Assembly (NCBI GenBank): GCA_020345785.1
Contig: CP070771.1
Location: 6,512,702 to 6,531,381 of the forward strand
DNA length: 18,680 bases
Source of the DNA: Desulfobacterales bacterium
Lineage (GTDB): Bacteria > Desulfobacterota > Desulfobacteria > Desulfobacterales > JAFDCJ01
Direction: 5' to 3'
Below the pieces are notes generated by a model. That model had not been told where the DNA came from, searched no databases, and was given only the letters and a program-made list of their open reading frames with translations. Position 1 is the stretch's first letter, and each line of letters begins with the position of its first letter. Position numbers and translations under genes: made by a program. Positions 14,404 through 18,680 of this stretch are shown here, piece after piece.

Positions 14404-16240
14404 CCCCGTCAAACCCAGGGTCCATCTCGATATTGACTCCGAGATTTTCAGGCCGGCTAAATTGCCTGGCGTACTCGGCGTCTTTTTGTTCAAGCAATTG
14501 TTATCTCTGGCAGCGGCGCTGATGATTGTTGTGGCGCCGTTAGGGTCATACCGGACCGTCCTGGCCCAGGAATGTCCGGCGCCGGAAACCAAGCGCCTTT
14601 CCCTGACGCCGATTATAAGAGATATGGTGAATCCAACGCCTTCTGAAAGTGATTTTGAACTGCCCATGCCGTGCGGCGGGAAATTGATTTTGCGCCATGT
14701 ATGTGTTCCTGCTGAACAATATTTGGGTGATGCGCAGCTTAATCTGGGCTGCGTGAACTGTGGACGGCCGGATCAGGGTTTCATGGACGGCAAACACATC
14801 GAAACCATCGCCGGCGTTTTCAAGGAAGAAGATTTGCCCGAATCCTGGCGGGTCAAATTGCGTGATCTCGCCCGTCAGGGTGATGGTCGTTGTCCCAGTC
14901 CGGATGAAAAGGAGCCCGGCGCATTTTATTACTTTATCGGCAAATATGAAGTTGCGACGTTTCAGTGGAAGGCCATCATGGATAACGAATGCCCGGGATG
15001 GGATGTGCGTTTTACTTCCGACGATCCGCGGCCGATAACCAACGTTTCCTGGTTTGAGGCCGTGGAATTCACCCGACGCTATACGGAGTGGCTGCTTAAA
15101 AACAGGCCGGATGTGCTGCCCGGCTTCGGTGCCGGGCGCACCGGCTACATTCGATTGCCTACTGAAACCGAATGGGAATATGCTGCCCGGGGCGGACATG
15201 TGGTAACCGAATCCGCAATAAATCAAGAAGATTTCTTTCCTTTGAACAATCGCACCTACTCCGATTATGCCGTCTACACCGGCGCGGATGCCGCCAAGCC
15301 GACGGAAAAGCTGGCCTGGATCGGAACGAGGTGCTCCAATCCACTGGGATTATTTGACACTGCCGGTAATGCGGCTGAGATGATGTTGGATCCCTTCCAC
15401 TTTTCAATTGATTTCCGCCTGCACGGGGCAGCGGGCGGGTTCGTCGTAAAAGGCGGCAGCTATCGCAAGCGTATCTCAGAAATCATGCCGGGACGACGCG
15501 AAGAAATGCCTTTCTTCCTTAAAGACGGCCCCTTTCGCTCTACGGATTTGGGCTTCCGGGTCGTGCTGTCGGGGATCGTCAATCCTCACGAGCGCAATGA
15601 GGCGCTCAGGCGGCAATGGGCTGAAATTGCCAGACCGGCTCGGAAGCCGGAATCGGCCATTGTGATTGATCCCGCTCGGGATCTGCTCGGCGAAATTGAG
15701 CGGCTGATTGCCGCCGCCAAGGATGAGGTCGAGCAGAGAAATCTATTTGTAATTAAAGATTATCTCAAGAAAGCAAATGCCGAGATTGCCGAACAGAAAG
15801 CGGAGGCCTTTGAGGCCGTCATTTGGAAAGCGCTGTTCGCTGTGGAGTCGATCCACAAATTTACCTCTCGGTGTAAACAGCTGCAAAAAGAGTACGATGA
15901 GCTTAAGGTTCTGCGCACGCAGGCCTTGCCGGAGACGGAGATGGAGTCGTTGAAGGCAAATTTAGCCAACCTGGCGGAACAAATCCGCTCCTGCGATGCG
16001 GTCGTTGATTATTTCGTGCACTCTTACCTGGACAGTATTGCGAAAAGCCACGATTTTCCGGAGGAGGCCATTGCCCATCAGTTTGATCGCATTTTTAAAA
16101 GCCCGCGTCTGTCGGAAACATACAGGTTAAGGCTGGAAGATCAATTGGGTGTTGTCAAAAAACACATAACCCTTTACAACAACCACCCGGACGACATCAA
16201 TTTCGCGATCATTAAAGAAGATATCCTTAGCTATCGATAA
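14396..16240 (+). CDS. Exported FGE/SUMF1-like protein with helical C-terminal extension, TagR-like
   Basis: A 614-residue protein. A long N-terminal region with a hydrophobic core (about 30-50) and VLAQ at 55-58 suggests export. A Cys-rich region (60-170) precedes an FGE/sulfatase-modifying-factor domain at about 178-392: YYFIGKYEVATFQW, PITNVSWFEAVEF, RLPTETEWEYAARGG, GLFDTAGNAAEMM, VVKGGSYRKR and the closing LGFRVVL. True FGE enzymes use cysteines near the C-terminal end of the domain to make formylglycine; after GGSYRK here there are none, so it is probably a ligand- or partner-binding domain, as proposed for TagR. Residues about 400-614 form a charged helical, coiled-coil-like tail not expected in a minimal TagR. 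The chosen ATG 14396 overlaps the permease stop with AAGG upstream; the frame opens at 14348, deeper inside the permease gene. Confidence 0.87.
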   Translation: MSNPVKPRVHLDIDSEIFRPAKLPGVLGVFLFKQLLSLAAALMIVVAPLGSYRTVLAQECPAPETKRLSLTPIIRDMVNPTPSESDFELPMPCGGKLILRHVCVPAEQYLGDAQLNLGCVNCGRPDQGFMDGKHIETIAGVFKEEDLPESWRVKLRDLARQGDGRCPSPDEKEPGAFYYFIGKYEVATFQWKAIMDNECPGWDVRFTSDDPRPITNVSWFEAVEFTRRYTEWLLKNRPDVLPGFGAGRTGYIRLPTETEWEYAARGGHVVTESAINQEDFFPLNNRTYSDYAVYTGADAAKPTEKLAWIGTRCSNPLGLFDTAGNAAEMMLDPFHFSIDFRLHGAAGGFVVKGGSYRKRISEIMPGRREEMPFFLKDGPFRSTDLGFRVVLSGIVNPHERNEALRRQWAEIARPARKPESAIVIDPARDLLGEIERLIAAAKDEVEQRNLFVIKDYLKKANAEIAEQKAEAFEAVIWKALFAVESIHKFTSRCKQLQKEYDELKVLRTQALPETEMESLKANLANLAEQIRSCDAVVDYFVHSYLDSIAKSHDFPEEAIAHQFDRIFKSPRLSETYRLRLEDQLGVVKKHITLYNNHPDDINFAIIKEDILSYR

Positions 16241-16333
16241 AGCTTCCCAAGGATTTGAACTGCCATAGTTAACCGTTTCTACCCGCACTCTGAAAGTCTC
16301 AGCGGCGCTCGTCTGCTATATCGGCGCTGTTGT

Positions 16334-16355
16334 GCTGCTGCTGAAGGGCAGCAGC
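16334..16355 (+). terminator. Perfect 8-bp hairpin downstream of the FGE-like gene
   Basis: GCTGCTGC, loop TGAAGG, GCAGCAGC, about 94 bp after the cluster's last stop. It is stable and GC-rich, but no T-run follows, so it may protect an mRNA end or act with the palindrome just downstream rather than terminate alone. Confidence 0.4.
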
Positions 16356-16393
16356 TGTGGATTCCGGCAACATAAGGCATTTGCAAACTAAAA

Positions 16394-16471
16394 CAGCGAC
16401 CACCAGCAGAGCTGGGGATATGAGGAAGGCCCCTGGATGGGGCCGGAACCACGCTCTGCGGCTGGTCGCTG
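16394..16471 (-). repeat. 78-bp palindromic dispersed repeat, copy B
   Basis: Inverted copy of 5965-6042 (73 of 78 identical). It folds with an outer stem (CAGCGACCA paired with TGGTCGCTG, then GCAGAGC with GCTCTGC) and an inner stem GGCCCC-TGGAT-GGGGCC. In this copy the complementarity goes on outside the repeat: TGCAAACTA (16382-16390) pairs with TAGTTTGCA (16477-16485), which encodes the last residues of the radical SAM protein. It sits between two convergent genes. Confidence 0.88.
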
Positions 16472-16473
16472 AT

Positions 16474-17943
16474 TTATAGTTTGCACACCTTGCGGAAATG
16501 GTGGCCGTGGATCGCCAGGGTGATTGCCAGCGGCAGGAGCTTCGGACAGCGGCACAGGGTCCACACCAGCAGGTTCCAATACTGGATGCGTTCCTTGCCG
16601 AAAATTCCGATTCTGATCGAGGTGCGGAAAAAAGCCAAAAAACGCTGGAAGTCCAATCTAACGGCGATTTTCGGTGGCTTATATTCCCGTAAAAAGGTCT
16701 TAATCCGTTTATAATAGGGCCCGGGCCGGTAGATGCTGTGTAAAATCTTCTCATACCCTTTTAATAACTGGCGCATGTCCATCTTCGGTATGATATTGGT
16801 GGTACCGTCGACGTTGTCGCCGGAGAGCAGGCCGCTGAGCCGGCCTTCTTTTTTTAAACGTTCATAGAGTTTGGTGCCGGGAGGTGCCTGCAACAGTCCC
16901 ACCATGGCAGTGACGATACCGCTGTTTTGAATGAAGTCGATCTGTCTCTGAAAAATTGAAGGGCCGTCGGAGTCAAAGCCGACGATGAACCCCCCCTGCA
17001 CCTGCAGGCCGGTGCGCTGAATGCTTTTGACGCTCTCGATCAGGTTGCGGCCTTTGTTCTGTTTTTTGTTGCACTCCGCCAGACTATCTTCATCGGGGGT
17101 TTCGATGCCGACAAAGACGGTATCAAACCCGGCCTCCACCATCATCTGCATCAGATCATCATTGTCAGCCAGGTTGATGGATGCTTCCGTGTTGAATAAA
17201 AACCCTTTTTTACCTTTCTGCCATTGAATCAGCGACGGCAACAGATCGGTCATGAGATATTTTTTATTGCCGATGAAATTGTCGTCGACAAAGAAGACTT
17301 GCCCGCGCCAACCGTGACGATACAAACTGTCCAATTCGGCAATGATCTGATCCGAGGTCTTGATGCGCGGCCGGTGCCCGAAAAGCGCCGTGACATTACA
17401 AAAATCGCAATTAAACGGACACCCGCGGGAAAACTGGATGCTCATCGTCGCATAGCGCTTCAGATTGATCAGCTTCCACATGGGAATGGGGGTTGTATGG
17501 ATATCGGCGAATTCAGCAGTCGTATAGAGCGGTTCGGCGCATCCGCGATTGAAATCTTTCAGAAAAACAGGCAGGGTCAGTTCGGCTTCGTTGAGCACAA
17601 AATGATCCACCTCATCGAAAAGCTTGTATTCACTGGTGAACAACGGGCCGCCCGCCACCACCCTGAGTCCGGCTTCTTTACAACGGGCGATGGTTTGTCG
17701 GGCCGATTTTCGCTGAACAACCATGGCGCTGATAAACGCGGCATCCGCCCAGGCCAGATCCTCGTCGGTCAGCTTGGTGACGTTCAAATCGACCAGGCGT
17801 TTGGACCATTCTTCCGGCAGCATCGCGCCGATCGTCAGCAGTCCCAGCGGCGGGAATGCGGCTTTTTTTCGAATAAATTTTAGGGAGTGTCTGAAGCTCC
17901 AGAACGTGTCGGGAAAGGAAGGGTACAGTAATAAAGCTTTCAT
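16474..17943 (-). CDS. B12-binding radical SAM protein (DUF4070-type)
   Basis: A 489-residue enzyme. The N-terminal part (about 1-150) has the fold pattern of a cobalamin-binding domain (MKALLLYPSFP, PPLGLLTIGAMLP, VDLN, VVAGGP) but no DxHxxG motif, so cobalamin would bind without that histidine. The radical SAM core starts at about 165, with the Fe4S4 ligands Cys175, Cys179 and Cys182 in RGCPFNCDFC, followed by FFVDDNFIGN (217-226), VFVGIETP (276-283) and GGFIVGFD (317-324). The tail (about 400-489), with YRPGPYYKR, resembles DUF4070, and a hydrophobic stretch (about 456-478) suggests membrane contact. The best-known relative is the hopanoid 2-methylase HpnP, but no other hpn gene is here and the family is broad, so substrate is left open. 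Start ATG 17943 was chosen because the family begins at MKALLLYP; the frame runs 75 codons further upstream, across an untranslated-looking leader. Confidence 0.9.
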   Translation of the reverse strand: MKALLLYPSFPDTFWSFRHSLKFIRKKAAFPPLGLLTIGAMLPEEWSKRLVDLNVTKLTDEDLAWADAAFISAMVVQRKSARQTIARCKEAGLRVVAGGPLFTSEYKLFDEVDHFVLNEAELTLPVFLKDFNRGCAEPLYTTAEFADIHTTPIPMWKLINLKRYATMSIQFSRGCPFNCDFCNVTALFGHRPRIKTSDQIIAELDSLYRHGWRGQVFFVDDNFIGNKKYLMTDLLPSLIQWQKGKKGFLFNTEASINLADNDDLMQMMVEAGFDTVFVGIETPDEDSLAECNKKQNKGRNLIESVKSIQRTGLQVQGGFIVGFDSDGPSIFQRQIDFIQNSGIVTAMVGLLQAPPGTKLYERLKKEGRLSGLLSGDNVDGTTNIIPKMDMRQLLKGYEKILHSIYRPGPYYKRIKTFLREYKPPKIAVRLDFQRFLAFFRTSIRIGIFGKERIQYWNLLVWTLCRCPKLLPLAITLAIHGHHFRKVCKL

Positions 17944-17971
17944 GGGGGGTCGCCTTTGCATCTGGTGATAC

Positions 17972-17994
17972 TCGGCAGCTGAGATTGCTGCCGA
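17972..17994 (-). promoter_or_regulatory. Leader hairpin of the radical SAM gene
   Basis: TCGGCAGC and GCTGCCGA pair perfectly over 8 bp around a 7-nt loop, about 29 bp upstream of ATG 17943. Its place in the presumed 5' leader suggests control of translation or RNA stability. It is too small to be a cobalamin riboswitch. Confidence 0.45.
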
Positions 17995-18069
17995 AAGATT
18001 TCTCATCGTTGGTACTACAGAAATAATAAAAATGCAAATACTGTTTTTATTAGATTGTGATTTAAATAG

Positions 18070-18097
18070 ATTATAGATCCTTTGGTCCGGGTGAAAA
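18070..18097 (-). promoter_or_regulatory. Candidate promoter for the radical SAM gene
   Basis: On the - strand TTTTCA (18092-18097), 16 nt, then a perfect TATAAT (18070-18075), about 127 bp upstream of the chosen ATG. If it is used, transcription begins downstream of the longer in-frame start at 18168, which supports the shorter protein. Confidence 0.42.
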
Positions 18098-18426
18098 AAT
18101 TCCCACCAGCGAGCGGGTGCCGGATGGTGACTAAGCGCGCACGGATGAATTCTGTGATTGGATTGCATTCATTGGGGCGATCTGTTACATTTAATCAAAT
18201 TTCCTTATAGAGCCAAGCTTCGGAGATGGCGGCGTTGCCGTAACAAATTTAGCTCAAAATTATCTGTATGGGTTTCAGGTGTCAGATTTCTGGTGCAACT
18301 CAGTCGGTTGTGAGTATAAAATTGAAAGTATGAGGCATTCCTCCATCTTGATCAAGCTGGGCATTTCGGCGGCAATGGGCTAACACCTTTGGTGAAACTT
18401 CACGTGGTCGGGCCAGTTAACGAATT

Positions 18427-18660
18427 GAACGTCGAACGTCGAACATTGAATGTCCAATGTGGATGGCGCTACGCTTTATCTATTTTATAAAAAGTGAATC
18501 GAAGCCTGCAAGGCACTCCACCGAGTCGGATTTCGACTGGTCGATTCGATCGCACAGAGCAGGCGTTTGCGCGCATGTTGTTCAGTATTTTTTTAAATTG
18601 ACAGAATTCCATATTCGATGTTGGACGTTGGACGTTGGACGTTCGATGTTCGACGTTCAT
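18427..18660. repeat. Inverted heptad-array element 3 (units GAACGTC / TTGGACG)
   Basis: The left arm 18427-18461 has GAACGTC twice, GAACATT, GAATGTC, CAATGTG. The right arm 18614-18660 has TTCGATG, TTGGACG three times, TTCGATG, TTCGACG, then a partial unit. The arms are opposite in orientation, around a centre of about 150 bp with no gene. Confidence 0.85.
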
Positions 18661-18680
18661 TAGTTTCTTTTTTGATCAGA

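Larger units (their letters stand above)
17944..18680. other. Non-coding region upstream of the radical SAM gene to the window end
   Basis: About 740 bp with no supported gene. It contains a leader hairpin, a promoter-like sequence, a CACCTTTGGTG palindrome (18384-18394) like the one after hisD, and a third inverted heptad element. Open frames over the heptads translate into repetitive peptides such as RTSNVQRPTSN, which are artefacts of the repeat. Confidence 0.55.

Noticed and set aside
14546..15226. Long - strand open frame opposite the FGE-like gene
   Set aside because: Shadow frame; the + strand carries clear FGE motifs.
9512..16240. A type VI secretion locus proper
   Set aside because: No tube, sheath, baseplate, TssM/IcmF, TssL or ClpV gene is present; only the regulatory-type proteins are seen.
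14396..16240. Active formylglycine-generating enzyme for a sulfatase
   Set aside because: Expected cysteines after the GGS motif are absent and no sulfatase gene is near.
17224..17883. + strand open frame opposite the radical SAM gene
   Set aside because: Shadow of a gene with intact CxxxCxxC and family order.
16474..17943. Hopanoid 2-methylase (hpnP)
   Set aside because: The domain order fits, but the DUF4070-type family is large and there is no hopanoid gene in the window, so the specific name is not supported.
18427..18660. CRISPR array
   Set aside because: The repeat unit is 7 bp, tandem and without spacers, and the two arrays are inverted; no cas gene nearby.
18457..18663. Small protein genes over the heptad repeats
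   Set aside because: Peptides simply translate the 7-bp repeat, and the open frames exist on both strands.

Overview
The window reads as a chromosomal segment of an anaerobic, sulfate-reducer-like bacterium, most likely in the Desulfobacterota (former Deltaproteobacteria). This is inferred from the mix of genes: a tungsten-type aldehyde ferredoxin oxidoreductase paired with a MoaD/ThiS-like protein, a Pkn-style Ser/Thr kinase with a TPR tail, a B12-binding radical SAM protein with a DUF4070-type tail, and intergenic DNA rich in 7-bp-periodic repeats. No rRNA, tRNA, CRISPR array, transposase or phage gene was seen.

Layout. (1) 1-2994, + strand: the tail of an unidentified gene, a membrane Ser/Thr kinase with C-terminal TPRs, and a translationally coupled probable lipoprotein with three LysM-like repeats. 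(2) 3028-5463, - strand: an AOR-family oxidoreductase followed by a MoaD-like protein, with a perfect hairpin between them. (3) 5464-6059: non-coding, holding a 25-bp-arm inverted repeat and a 78-bp structured repeat. (4) serC (- strand) and hisD (+ strand), divergent biosynthetic genes. (5) 8785-9511: non-coding, with an inverted heptad-repeat element. (6) 9512-16240, + strand: a compact five-gene cluster encoding a membrane-anchored SEL1-like protein, a secreted SH3-like/vWA protein, an ABC ATPase, a four-TM FtsX/MacB-type permease and an exported FGE-like protein. (7) 16474-17943, - strand: a B12-binding radical SAM enzyme. (8) 17944-18680: non-coding, with another inverted heptad-repeat element.

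The most interesting unit is region 6. A vWA protein resembling the periplasmic half of the kinase PpkA, followed by ATPase, permease and FGE-like protein, matches the order ppkA-tagT-tagS-tagR of the threonine phosphorylation pathway that controls type VI secretion in Pseudomonas aeruginosa. Here no type VI structural gene is present, the vWA protein carries no kinase domain, and the FGE-like protein lacks the cysteines expected next to its GGS motif and has a long C-terminal extension. I propose a free-standing envelope-sensing relay in which the sensor is detached from its kinase. The kinase/LysM pair about 7 kb upstream is a possible, unproven, cytoplasmic partner.

The non-coding DNA is unusually structured. 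Three elements (8871-9073, 13064-13172, 18427-18660) share one design: two arrays of a 7-bp unit in opposite orientation around a short centre. The unit differs between loci but is similar within each. A separate 78-bp imperfect palindrome occurs twice (5965-6042 and 16394-16471; 73 of 78 positions identical after inversion), each time just downstream of a gene.
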